A stretch of DNA of 43,207 nt from Gammaproteobacteria bacterium (lineage in GTDB: Bacteria > Pseudomonadota > Gammaproteobacteria > Eutrophobiales > Eutrophobiaceae): positions 1 to 43,207 of the forward strand of contig JAJFKK010000066.1 of NCBI GenBank assembly GCA_021773245.1. Reading direction: 5' to 3'. The translations under genes and the position numbers were made by a program. The notes under the pieces were generated by a model that was not told the origin of the DNA, did no database searches, and was given only the letters and a program-made list of their open reading frames with translations. The number at the start of each line of letters is the position of its first letter. Position 1 is the stretch's first letter. Of this stretch, positions 1 to 8,117 are shown one piece after another.

Positions 1-1
1 T

Positions 2-1462
2 CTAAAAGCCAGAGTCAAAACGCATATTGCATTAATGCAAGCGCATAAAAAGCTGGCGCAACATGCTCAGGAACTGGAAAGAACGGTTGCAGAAAGAACC
101 CGCGAACTTACTAATGAAATAGAAGAACGCAAAACCATAGAAACGCAACTACGCTTTCTAGCAAACTATGACATGCTCACTAATCTTCCTAATCGCATTC
201 TTTTTAGAGAACATCTAGATCAATCAATCAAACAGGCGCAGCGTAATAAAACATCTGTTGCATTATTATTAATTGATATTGATGGGTTTAAAAATATTAA
301 TGATAGCTTGGGGCATCATCAAGGAGATGTGCTTTTACAAATAGTAGCAGACCGTCTAAGCGAATGTATCAGAGATGTTGATCAAGTTGCTCGACTAGGT
401 GGCGATGAATTTACTGTCATTCTTGATGAAGTAGCCGATAAAAAAAGTCCGGCACTCGTTGCCGAGAAAATCATTACTAGCATAGCTAAGCCTATACAAC
501 TGGAACGTCAAGAAGTCTACATCAGTGCCAGTGTGGGCATTACCTTATTACCCAAAGATACAGATGATCCCAGTACCTTGTTAGGATATGCAGACATGGC
601 GATGTATGAAGCCAAGGCAAAAGGTAAAAATGCTTATGAATTCTATACTTCGCGTCTACTAAGCCGTGTCCATACACGTGTCGACATGGAAAAAGAATTA
701 CATAAGGCAATAGGCACAAAGCAATTACAACTTTACTATCAACCCATCTTTAAAACACAAGATGGCGAACTCTATGGAGCAGAAGCATTAATAAGATGGA
801 AACATCCTGAACGAGGATTAATACCACCGGCAGAATTTATACCCATAGCTGAAGATAGTGATCTTATTCTACAATTAGGGGAATGGGTATTAGAAGAAGC
901 TGTTAAAACAGCTGCACACTGGAATAAAGTTAATAAAAAAGGTGAGTTTCATATTGCCGTAAATATGTCTTCAAGACAGTTTCAGCAAGACAGCACGAGT
1001 ACAGTTCTGGTAGAAAAGTTTTTAGCTGAATTCAACCTGCCTCCCCACCTTCTGAATCTTGAAATCACAGAAAGCCTGATGATGGAAGACAGGTATCTGG
1101 TTATAAACAAACTTAATGCATTAGATAAATTAGGCGTTAGATTATCCATTGATGATTTTGGTACCGGCTATTCTTCTTTAAGCTATATACGTCGTTTCCC
1201 GATTAATACCATAAAGATAGATAAATCATTTATTCACGACATCACTATTGACTCGGATGATGCATCTCTTATTACTGCTATTATTGCGATGGCAAAAGGT
1301 CTTGACATGAATGTCGTTGCCGAAGGTGTTGAAACAGCAGAACAATACCGCTTTTTACAGGATCAGAATTGTGATTTCGTACAAGGTTATTATTTTTGCA
1401 AACCCATTCCTCAGGATAAATTTGAAAGTGATTTTTTATCTGCTGTGAGTCAATCTACATAA
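2..1462 (+). CDS. Response regulator with GGDEF and EAL domains (5' partial)
   Basis: A cyclic-di-GMP signalling protein whose beginning lies outside the window. The ORF track starts at an internal ATG (35), but the same frame stays open to base 2 and encodes LKARVKTHIAL, which looks like the last helix of a CheY-type receiver domain. A short coiled linker follows (about residues 8-38 of the tracked ORF). The diguanylate cyclase domain has an intact GGDEF at 122-126 and a product-inhibition site RDVD at 113-116. The phosphodiesterase domain has EAL at 250-252, NMSSRQF, the metal-binding DDFGTGYSS and EGVET. Both active sites look complete, so cyclase, phosphodiesterase or both are possible. 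It converges on the porin gene with a gap of about 58 bases. The true start and the phospho-acceptor Asp cannot be seen. Confidence 0.93.
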   Translation, partial: LKARVKTHIALMQAHKKLAQHAQELERTVAERTRELTNEIEERKTIETQLRFLANYDMLTNLPNRILFREHLDQSIKQAQRNKTSVALLLIDIDGFKNINDSLGHHQGDVLLQIVADRLSECIRDVDQVARLGGDEFTVILDEVADKKSPALVAEKIITSIAKPIQLERQEVYISASVGITLLPKDTDDPSTLLGYADMAMYEAKAKGKNAYEFYTSRLLSRVHTRVDMEKELHKAIGTKQLQLYYQPIFKTQDGELYGAEALIRWKHPERGLIPPAEFIPIAEDSDLILQLGEWVLEEAVKTAAHWNKVNKKGEFHIAVNMSSRQFQQDSTSTVLVEKFLAEFNLPPHLLNLEITESLMMEDRYLVINKLNALDKLGVRLSIDDFGTGYSSLSYIRRFPINTIKIDKSFIHDITIDSDDASLITAIIAMAKGLDMNVVAEGVETAEQYRFLQDQNCDFVQGYYFCKPIPQDKFESDFLSAVSQST

Positions 1463-1520
1463 CTTATGCCCTTACAGACAATACCTGCTAATGCCGTTTA
1501 GATGAATTTAAAAAACTGAT

Positions 1521-2804
1521 CTAATTAAAAATCGAAAGACTGTAGTTCAAGATAACATGGTAGTCTCGAAAATCTATAGCCCCTGCACCATGTTGATTAA
1601 CAGTAGCATAACGAAGCCGCAACGATAAACCATCCAGAATACTTCTACTAATTTTATAGTCAAAAGTTATATTAAATTCATCCTGATCTGGTGACACAAA
1701 TGCACCGCTGTCAGGCGTTCTACTGCTTGCATATTTAGCATAGCTAGTCAGGTTCTTAATCCCTATTTTTGAAAAATCATATGCTATACCCAACATCAAG
1801 GCATCTTCACCTGGCCGATCAAAATCCTGGACTATCAAGGATAAATAACTGGGACTGACACCAAAGGGGCGTAACAATTTACTGTTTTCAGCGGTGCTTG
1901 TACCCGCAAACGACCATTTAATACCTGAGTAATTCGTCGACACTAAAAACCCAAGGCTATTAGTTGTTATATCACCCAAAAGTTTATCGCCTGTCGCTTG
2001 TTGGTATGCCCCTTGTATGGAGAATTTAATCGGCCATTTTTCTAATGGATAAAATGTGGTTTTAAATTCCGCATAACTGTTATTGAAAACATTAAATGTA
2101 TTTAAATTACTGACAACAAGATTAGTGTCTTTCGACCACCTATGCATCACATGAACGATCGACGTACCATCCTTGCCTCCAGGCACACCGGCCTGTTCCG
2201 ACATCCTGACAAAGTATTCCGAATTCCTTTTTTTGATACGAGGTACATAGCCCAGCAACCAGTCTGTGTTATACACATCTTTAACATTCAAAATATAGCC
2301 TTCATGTGTGTCAGGTAACTGGCGTGCATAATTCTTGTTCAGGAAAGGAAGGTCGAAGAGTTGTCGCCCACCTTTAATCTCGACGTTGTCGCTAATCTTT
2401 AATGATGCCCAAGCTTCACCTAATACCGCATAACCCTTTTGTATTGGTTTTAGTAACTGCGTACCGGGCTTATTATCGGGTGTTAATAGCCCCTGACTCG
2501 TATACATGGCTGCTGAAGCTTGAAACCGGTCGGCCCATTTCCCGGAAAGAAATCGTAAAATACCGCTGATAGCCGATGTCTGGGAATCGTTATTCACATC
2601 CCTGTCCCTGTCCAACGTATAGCTTCTAAAATGTAAGTCCGCCTGAGAATCTTTCCAGAAAGAAGTTGGTATGCTTCTTGGCATGGCAGCAGCATCTGTT
2701 TCTGCCAACACATCTGAATATTTAGAAAAACCCACAGCTATAGCTGTAATAAACAACAAGAACGGTAGCTTTAAAATGCTCGTATTTCTATTTTTCCCAT
2801 CCAT
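1521..2804 (-). CDS. OprD-family outer membrane porin
   Basis: A likely substrate-selective 18-strand outer-membrane channel. The protein has an N-terminal hydrophobic signal (about residues 10-35, ending near VLAETD), many alternating aromatic/polar strands, and a C-terminal strand ending in Phe-Asn, close to the terminal aromatic expected for barrel insertion. The block GGRQLFDLPFLNKNYARQLP is the part most reminiscent of OprD porins, which take up amino acids, small peptides or aromatic acids. Length (427 aa) fits the family. The ATG at 2804 is preceded by GGAG at 12 bases spacing, a little long. The gene is single, divergent from fumarase and convergent with the GGDEF-EAL gene. The substrate cannot be read from the sequence. 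Confidence 0.75.
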   Translation of the reverse strand: MDGKNRNTSILKLPFLLFITAIAVGFSKYSDVLAETDAAAMPRSIPTSFWKDSQADLHFRSYTLDRDRDVNNDSQTSAISGILRFLSGKWADRFQASAAMYTSQGLLTPDNKPGTQLLKPIQKGYAVLGEAWASLKISDNVEIKGGRQLFDLPFLNKNYARQLPDTHEGYILNVKDVYNTDWLLGYVPRIKKRNSEYFVRMSEQAGVPGGKDGTSIVHVMHRWSKDTNLVVSNLNTFNVFNNSYAEFKTTFYPLEKWPIKFSIQGAYQQATGDKLLGDITTNSLGFLVSTNYSGIKWSFAGTSTAENSKLLRPFGVSPSYLSLIVQDFDRPGEDALMLGIAYDFSKIGIKNLTSYAKYASSRTPDSGAFVSPDQDEFNITFDYKISRSILDGLSLRLRYATVNQHGAGAIDFRDYHVILNYSLSIFN

Positions 2805-2861
2805 AAAACCATAAAACTCCGTTTTTTATAGTTCAACTTTATTCTTTTCAGTGCCTTATAA

Positions 2862-2867
2862 ATTATA
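2862..2867 (-). promoter_or_regulatory. Candidate -10 box of the porin gene
   Basis: TATAAT reads on the minus strand about 58 bases upstream of the porin start. No good -35 hexamer is seen at 16-18 bases, so this is a weak call based on one perfect hexamer in AT-rich DNA. Confidence 0.3.
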
Positions 2868-2927
2868 CAACATAGTTCACTGATAACAGAACCATTCAGC
2901 TATACATACTTACGTCACTTTTGGCAG

Positions 2928-2933
2928 TATAAT
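2928..2933 (+). promoter_or_regulatory. Candidate -10 box of fumarase gene
   Basis: TATAAT lies 38 bases upstream of the fumarase ATG in the divergent porin/fumarase gap. There is no convincing -35 box, so activator dependence or a chance match are both possible. Confidence 0.35.
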
Positions 2934-2970
2934 TATTATTTTTAAACATTAAATCTAATCGAGTTAAGCA

Positions 2971-4488
2971 ATGACAGTAATAAAACAAAATGACTTAATA
3001 AACAGTGTTGCAGACGCGCTTCAATATATATCCTATTACCATCCACTTGATTTTATTCAGGCAGTTAATGCTGCTTATGAAAAAGAGGAATCAGGTGCAG
3101 CAAAAGATGCCATGGCGCAAATTTTAATTAACTCACGAATGTGTGCCGAAGGTCATCGTCCTATTTGTCAGGACACCGGTATTGTCACAATATTTATCAA
3201 AGTTGGTATGGACGTGCAATGGGACGCCGAACTTTCACTTGAAGACATGATCAATGAGGGAGTCAGAACTGCTTATAAGCATCCTGATAATAAATTACGT
3301 GCATCAATTCTGGATGATCCTGCAGGCACAAGAAAGAATACCGGAGATAACACTCCTGCCGTAATTCATATGGAAATCGTTAAAGGTAATACGGTTGATA
3401 TTCAAGTTGCCGCTAAAGGTGGTGGCTCTGAGGCAAAATCAAAATTTGCTATGTTAAATCCTTCAGACGATATTGTTGATTGGGTTGTTAAAACTGTTCC
3501 GACTATGGGTGCAGGCTGGTGCCCACCTGGCATGTTAGGTATAGGTATTGGTGGAACCGCAGAAAAAGCAATGGTCATGGCAAAAGAATCCTTAATGGAA
3601 TCGATTGATATTCAAGAACTAAAAGCACGCGGTGCAAAAACCACAACAGAAAAATTACGTTTAGAAATATATGAACGTGTTAATGATTTAGGTATCGGCG
3701 CACAAGGTCTTGGTGGTTTAACAACTGTATTGGATATCAAGATAAAAGATTATCCCACGCATGCAGCAAACAAACCTGTCGCTATGATTCCAAACTGTGC
3801 AGCAACACGACATGCACACTTTGTATTAGATGGTTCAGGTCCTTCATTGCAAACACCTCCTAAACTGGAAGACTGGCCAAAAATAACATGGGATGTTGGC
3901 CCATCTGCACGACGCGTTAATATGGATGAAGTGACTTCTGAAAGTATTAAAGAATGGAAACCGGGTGAAACAATATTACTCTCTGGAAAAATGTTAACCG
4001 GACGTGATGCGGCACATAAAAAAATTCAAGACTTATTTGATAACGGTGAACCCTTGCCAGATGGCGTTGATTTCACTAATCGCTTTATCTATTACGTTGG
4101 TCCTGTTGACCCTGTGCGTGAAGAAGTAGTTGGCCCTGCTGGACCAACCACAGCGACACGAATGGATAAGTTTACTGAAATGATGCTCGATAAAACCGGA
4201 TTAATAGGCATGGTTGGTAAAGCTGAACGTGGTCCCACTGGTATAGAAGCGATAAAAAAACATAAAGCCGTTTACTTAATGGCAGTGGGTGGCGCAGCTT
4301 ATCTAGTTTCAAAAGCTATAACTCATTCAGAAGTCATTGCCTTTCCAGAACTCGGCATGGAAGCCATTCATGAATTTGAAGTCAAGGATATGCCTGTAAC
4401 GGTGGCTGTTGATGTAAATGGTAATGCCGTTCATCAAACTGGTCCTCAAGAATGGCAAAAAATTATATTAGAAAGAAAATCAAAATAA
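2971..4488 (+). CDS. fumA: Class I fumarate hydratase (4Fe-4S)
   Basis: Interconverts fumarate and L-malate in the citric acid cycle as an oxygen-sensitive iron-sulfur enzyme in the cytoplasm. The 505-residue single chain has the fused alpha and beta regions of FumA/FumB-type enzymes. The three likely cluster cysteines are C66 (in CQDTG), C184 (in GWCPPG) and C276 (in PNCAATRHAH); their spacing matches other class I fumarases. GGGSEAKSKFAML and the late GPAGPTTATRMD are also family blocks. It is first in a short plus-strand run, 19 bases before a DUF1059 gene, with a candidate TATAAT upstream. It is unrelated in sequence to the iron-free class II FumC. The symbol could equally be fumB, since the two are not separable here. 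Confidence 0.95.
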   Translation: MTVIKQNDLINSVADALQYISYYHPLDFIQAVNAAYEKEESGAAKDAMAQILINSRMCAEGHRPICQDTGIVTIFIKVGMDVQWDAELSLEDMINEGVRTAYKHPDNKLRASILDDPAGTRKNTGDNTPAVIHMEIVKGNTVDIQVAAKGGGSEAKSKFAMLNPSDDIVDWVVKTVPTMGAGWCPPGMLGIGIGGTAEKAMVMAKESLMESIDIQELKARGAKTTTEKLRLEIYERVNDLGIGAQGLGGLTTVLDIKIKDYPTHAANKPVAMIPNCAATRHAHFVLDGSGPSLQTPPKLEDWPKITWDVGPSARRVNMDEVTSESIKEWKPGETILLSGKMLTGRDAAHKKIQDLFDNGEPLPDGVDFTNRFIYYVGPVDPVREEVVGPAGPTTATRMDKFTEMMLDKTGLIGMVGKAERGPTGIEAIKKHKAVYLMAVGGAAYLVSKAITHSEVIAFPELGMEAIHEFEVKDMPVTVAVDVNGNAVHQTGPQEWQKIILERKSK

Positions 4489-4507
4489 GAAAACGAGGCA
4501 AACTAAA

Positions 4508-4744
4508 GTGAAAACAATGAATTGCAAACAGCTTGGCGGTGCCTGTGATATAGAATTTCAAGCAGAAACATTTGATGAAGTTGCACAAATGAGCAGAGAC
4601 CATGGCATGAAAATGTTTCAAGAAAAAGATGAAGCTCACCTTGAGGCTATGTATAAAATGCAAGAAATGATGAATGATTCAGAAGCTATAAAAAACTGGA
4701 TTGCAGATAGGAAAAAGGAATTTGAAAGACTACCCGAAGAGTAG
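4508..4744 (+). CDS. DUF1059 small protein
   Basis: A 78-residue soluble protein matching my memory of the DUF1059 family: a CKQLGG block near the N-terminus with a second cysteine shortly after (GGACDIEF), then a predicted helical, Met- and Glu-rich half. The function of the family is not established. The GTG at 4508 is chosen because the Shine-Dalgarno-like CGAGG sits about 9 bases before it; the ATG at 4517 would be too far away. It starts 19 bases after fumarase and is probably co-transcribed with it. Two close cysteines suggest redox or metal contact, but that is inference. Confidence 0.78.
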   Translation: MKTMNCKQLGGACDIEFQAETFDEVAQMSRDHGMKMFQEKDEAHLEAMYKMQEMMNDSEAIKNWIADRKKEFERLPEE

Positions 4745-4774
4745 GCAAATAGAAATATATTAGGAATTTAATTA

Positions 4775-5299
4775 ATGCATCATTTAACTTTAAGTTTTCT
4801 AATTTTTCTAATTCCGAACATTTGCTTTGCTGGAGTAGAAAAAGAATTATTTCTTAAACAATATGATAGTTGTACTGTTCGTATTACACACGATGCTACT
4901 CCAGATTCAAAAACAGGGGTATTAATCTTTCGCAGCTATAAAGTAAGCAATGGTCTTCATCAGCCGTGTGATATTGATCAAGAAATTGCTTTTAACAGTT
5001 TTAAAGATGGATTCAAGATATACCTGTCTAGTCCTGATTTAAAACCAATAACTTCAATATTCATAGGTCGTCTTATTCGCTACCCTTGGGCAAGACATGT
5101 CTTAAAGACTAATCCTATAAGTAAAACTGATCATCAAGGATTTAATAAAATAATATTGGGTACTTCTATCATTACACCATTTGAAAATGCTGTTAATGAT
5201 TTTGATTATAAAATCACTAATGTTAGTTGTGAGAAAATGTTGTATGACAAATACAATTTTGCTATAGACGGTTTATGCTGGCTAATATTAGATCACTAA
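4775..5299 (+). CDS. Secreted hypothetical protein
   Basis: I do not recognise this 174-residue protein. It opens with a short, very hydrophobic stretch ending in NICFAG, a plausible signal peptide with cleavage after the Ala, so the mature protein would be periplasmic or exported. The mature part has four cysteines (in SCTVRI, QPCDID, VSCEKM and GLCWLI), enough for two disulfides, and is otherwise a mixed strand-rich sequence. A good ribosome site (TAGGAA, about 8 bases before the ATG) supports translation. It follows the DUF1059 gene by 30 bases and may share its transcript. The downstream neighbour is a decayed tfoX-like gene, so this stretch is poorly conserved territory. Confidence 0.6.
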   Translation: MHHLTLSFLIFLIPNICFAGVEKELFLKQYDSCTVRITHDATPDSKTGVLIFRSYKVSNGLHQPCDIDQEIAFNSFKDGFKIYLSSPDLKPITSIFIGRLIRYPWARHVLKTNPISKTDHQGFNKIILGTSIITPFENAVNDFDYKITNVSCEKMLYDKYNFAIDGLCWLILDH

Positions 5300-5311
5300 T
5301 CATGATCATAA

Positions 5312-5616
5312 ATGAGTACGTTCATTAATCTCCTTCACGAGATATTTTCAGATTTTGGTTCGATAACTACCCGTAAGATGATTGGGTTGATTGCTGATGG
5401 CACGCATTATTTGAAAGCTGACGACGTTACTAAATAATAATTTATTGACAAAGATTTGCCTCCTTTCGAATATGATAATGGTAACAAGAAAGTTCAGATG
5501 TCGTATTGCCTCTCACCCGAAGTTGTTCTGATGTACCTGATAAAGCCGTAACTTGGGCTAGACTCGCTTATCAAGCAGCGTTGAGTTCAAGGTCAACACG
5601 TAAAAAAATTCATTAA
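5312..5616 (+). pseudogene. Decayed tfoX-like (TfoX N-terminal domain) gene
   Basis: This gene relic is absent from the ORF track. An ATG at 5312 opens FGSITTRKM followed directly by GLIADGTHYLKADD, which matches the start of a TfoX N-terminal domain but lacks about a dozen residues (the usual FGGYGIY-type segment). Two stop codons (TAATAA, 5435-5440) follow in frame. The same frame then resumes with FIDKDLPPFEYDNGNKKVQM and SYCLSPE. A frameshift near 5530 is needed to reach the closing part, VTWARLAYQAALSS, before TAA at 5614. So there are an internal deletion, a nonsense lesion and a frameshift in one domain. TfoX/Sxy proteins are linked to competence control, but short stand-alone N-terminal-domain proteins are widespread and of unclear role. 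Confidence 0.8.
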
Positions 5617-5643
5617 AACATGCCCATACTCTATTGATTCGCT

Positions 5644-5649
5644 TATAAT
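5644..5649 (+). promoter_or_regulatory. Candidate -10 box for the P-loop protein gene
   Basis: TATAAT sits 30 bases before the GTG start at 5679. No good -35 is visible upstream, where the tfoX relic ends. Confidence 0.35.
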
Positions 5650-5678
5650 ATCGCGCATTTAGCTTAGGAGTTCATTCA

Positions 5679-6512
5679 GTGAAATTGGATGCGGCACAAT
5701 TCAGAAATTGGGATCGAAAGGCAATCACCCTACTCGGCATGTCCGGCGTCGGGAAAACGCGTCTCGCCTGCCTGTTACGTGATGCCCATTGGTTTCATTA
5801 TTCCGGCGATTATCGAATAGGAACACATTACTTAAGTGAAGCAATGTCCGATAACGTTAAACAAAAAGCGATGCAAGTTCCTTTATTAAAGAAATTATTG
5901 TTATCCGACTCAATTGCGATTAGCAATAATATTACAGTTGATAACCTGAGAGCGGTTTCTACTTTTTTAGGTCAATTAGGTGATCCAGAAAAAGGCGGGG
6001 TAGGTTTACGTGAGTTCAAACGACGCCAAAAATTACATCGTGAGGCAGAAATTTCTGCCATGCTAGATGTGCCTGAGTTTATTAAACGTTCGCATGATGT
6101 CTATGACTACAATCATTTCATTAATGACGCAGGTGGTAGTTTGTGTGAATTAGAAGATCAGTCTGTATTAAGTACTTTAGCTGATAATACTTTGATTATT
6201 TATATCAGGGCGACTGAACATGATGAAGTTGAGTTAATAAAACGTGCTGAACAAGCCCCAAAACCTTTATATTACCGAGAAGCGTTTCTAGATGAACAGC
6301 TGGAAATATATTTAGAAGAAAATAATTTGACATATGCAGCACTGATTGATCCTGACGATTTTGTTCGTTGGGTTTTTTCACGACTGTTTTACAATCGTAT
6401 TCCTCGCTATCAGGCAATTGCTGATGAATATGGTTATACCGTATGTACGAATGATATTGCCAAAGTTAATAGCGAAGCTGATTTTCTAGCATTGATAGAA
6501 GAACAACTTTAA
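5679..6512 (+). CDS. P-loop NTPase of unknown function
   Basis: A 277-residue soluble protein with a clean Walker A motif GMSGVGKT at residues 20-27, so it binds a nucleotide. The rest does not match a named kinase or ATPase that I can identify. FINDAGGSLCEL (about 150) could hold the Walker B-like Asp, and LIIYIRA is a typical core beta strand. The layout, with a P-loop at the very N-terminus and an acidic residue far downstream, resembles small-molecule kinases more than AAA+ proteins. The start is GTG, supported by TAGGAG 8 bases upstream. It precedes the MetA-like gene by 30 bases and is likely in the same transcript, a possible but unproven functional link. Confidence 0.75.
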   Translation: MKLDAAQFRNWDRKAITLLGMSGVGKTRLACLLRDAHWFHYSGDYRIGTHYLSEAMSDNVKQKAMQVPLLKKLLLSDSIAISNNITVDNLRAVSTFLGQLGDPEKGGVGLREFKRRQKLHREAEISAMLDVPEFIKRSHDVYDYNHFINDAGGSLCELEDQSVLSTLADNTLIIYIRATEHDEVELIKRAEQAPKPLYYREAFLDEQLEIYLEENNLTYAALIDPDDFVRWVFSRLFYNRIPRYQAIADEYGYTVCTNDIAKVNSEADFLALIEEQL

Positions 6513-6542
6513 GTAAAGAAATATTAATAAGAGATAAGACAA

Positions 6543-7616
6543 ATGCCACTCGTTGCCAATAGCGAATTACCTAGTTTTGAAAGGCTGAAGCAGGATGGAG
6601 AAACAATCCTTGCTGCTGATCAGGCCTTGCAACAGGACATTCGCGAACTACATATCGGCTTGCTGAACATGATGCCTGACACAGCATTGGAAGCAACTGA
6701 ACGTCAATTTTTTCGTCTTGTTGGTGAAAGTAACCAGATTGCGCAGTTTTACCCGCATCTTTTTACTTTAAAAGAATTAGAAAGAAATGCTGAAGGACAA
6801 TCGCACGTTGATAAATATTATCAAAGCTTTGACCAAATTAAAGAACAAGGTCTTGATGCACTCATCATTACTGGAGCAAATATGGTTGGCAGTGAATTAG
6901 CAGACCAACCTTTTTGGAAACCATTAAGCGAAGTTTTAGAATGGGCTTACGAGAATGTAACTTCTACATTATGTTCATGCCTGACGACACATGCCGTTTT
7001 GCAATTTCGTTATGACCAAAAACGGAAACCTTTACCGACAAAAAGATGGGGAGTATTTCCACATCGTGTTGTTGATAGAAAACATCCTCTGGTTGTTGGC
7101 GTTAATACTCGCTTTGATGTTCCTCATTCTCGTTTTAACGAAATATTTTCTGACCAATTTGATAAAGCTGGTCTAAAAATTCTTGTTGAGTGCGAGGATA
7201 ACGATGTTCACTTGGCAGTAAGTGAAGACGGCTTTCGCTTAGTCTTTTTTCAGGGACACCCTGAATATGATTCGATTAGTTTGATGAAAGAGTATAAGCG
7301 CGAAGTCGGACGATATATAAATGGTGATACAGAAGAATACCCACCATTTCCAGAGAACTATTTCTCTTTGAAATGCCAAACTATCCTTGAAGAGTATCAG
7401 GACAACCTGAATGCTGCTCTAAAACAGGGTACAGAAAAACCAATATTTCCTGAAGAATTGATTATCCCTTATTTGGATAATACCTGGCATGACACTGCTG
7501 AAGCCGTTATTAATAACTGGATTGGTAAAGTCTATCAATTAACAAATACTGACCGACATATTCCATTCAATGGTGATGTAAACCCTGAGGATCCATTGAA
7601 TTTGAAGGGGCCATAA
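6543..7616 (+). CDS. metA: Homoserine O-acyltransferase, MetA family
   Basis: Activates the hydroxyl of homoserine by acyl transfer, the first committed step of methionine synthesis, in the cytoplasm. The glutamine-amidotransferase-like fold is shown by the nucleophile Cys146 in STLCSCL (aligned with Cys142 of the E. coli enzyme in STLFVCW) and by the GHPEYD block with His239 and Glu241. At 357 aa it is longer than E. coli MetA (309), mainly in the C-terminal part. The loop that sets acyl-donor choice in this family (GAPLG in E. coli) reads GANMVG here, so succinyl versus acetyl transfer cannot be decided by eye. It lies 30 bases after the P-loop protein gene. Confidence 0.88.
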   Translation: MPLVANSELPSFERLKQDGETILAADQALQQDIRELHIGLLNMMPDTALEATERQFFRLVGESNQIAQFYPHLFTLKELERNAEGQSHVDKYYQSFDQIKEQGLDALIITGANMVGSELADQPFWKPLSEVLEWAYENVTSTLCSCLTTHAVLQFRYDQKRKPLPTKRWGVFPHRVVDRKHPLVVGVNTRFDVPHSRFNEIFSDQFDKAGLKILVECEDNDVHLAVSEDGFRLVFFQGHPEYDSISLMKEYKREVGRYINGDTEEYPPFPENYFSLKCQTILEEYQDNLNAALKQGTEKPIFPEELIIPYLDNTWHDTAEAVINNWIGKVYQLTNTDRHIPFNGDVNPEDPLNLKGP

Positions 7617-7798
7617 AGGCTAACTGGTTTTAAATAAAGTCGTGAAAAAATGGATGATTTATGAAAAATCGAGTATATTTCAGCATTACTAGATCTATTG
7701 CACCATGAAAAGCATTTTCAGTAGTCTTGTTCTACCTTGTAAATTGCCGAATGAGTAAAAGCAATTAGATATTTTTCATTAAATAAGAGGTTTTTTAC
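7617..7798 (+). promoter_or_regulatory. Leader/intergenic region of the cold-shock gene
   Basis: The 182 bases before the cold-shock gene hold a perfect 6-bp hairpin with a 3-base loop (TGAAAA GCA TTTTCA, 7706-7720) and an A+T-rich stretch leading to the ribosome site AAGAGG, about 8 bases before ATG. Cold-shock genes often have long structured leaders, but I see no named motif here. The hairpin has no following T-run, so it is not a strong metA terminator. Confidence 0.3.
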
Positions 7799-8002
7799 AT
7801 GGCTACAGGTTCTGTTAAATGGTTTAACGACTCAAAAGGTTTTGGTTTCATCTCACCTGACGATGGCAGCGCAGATGTATTTGTTCATTATTCTGCAATT
7901 ACCAGTGAGGGTTTTCGTTCACTAGCTGAAGGACAAAAAGTGAGCTATCAGGTTGAAGATGGTCCAAAAGGTCCTCAAGCAAGCCAAGTAACAACAGAGT
8001 AA
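7799..8002 (+). CDS. Cold-shock domain protein (CspA family)
   Basis: A 67-residue single cold-shock domain that binds single-stranded RNA or DNA and melts RNA structure. Both nucleic-acid motifs are present: KGFGFI (RNP1) and VFVHY (RNP2), preceded by the usual GSVKWFN start. Length is standard. It is a single-gene unit closed by a good terminator hairpin. Whether it is cold-induced cannot be told from the sequence, since many paralogues are constitutive. Confidence 0.97.
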   Translation: MATGSVKWFNDSKGFGFISPDDGSADVFVHYSAITSEGFRSLAEGQKVSYQVEDGPKGPQASQVTTE

Positions 8003-8038
8003 TAGCACTAGATTAGATCGATAGATTTTCTGAAAAAC

Positions 8039-8070
8039 CCCGCAATCACACATTGCGGGATTTTGATTTT
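8039..8070 (+). terminator. Rho-independent terminator after the cold-shock gene
   Basis: Perfect 8-bp stem CCCGCAAT / ATTGCGGG with loop CACAC, followed by ATTTTGATTTT. It starts 37 bases after the cold-shock stop codon and separates it from the RRM gene. Confidence 0.88.
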
Positions 8071-8117
8071 CCAGCTTCACTGATGCTGTCACGCATCAAT
8101 TAACCAGAGATATTAAA

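Noticed and set aside
1498-1524. TTAGAT...ATCTAA inverted repeat as a shared terminator of the GGDEF-EAL and porin genes
   Set aside because: Only 6 AT-rich base pairs around a 15-base loop, with no proper T-run on either strand.
4463-4663. 66-aa minus-strand ORF over the fumarase end and DUF1059
   Set aside because: Antisense to recognisable DUF1059 coding sequence; hydrophobic composition is a by-product of the opposite strand.
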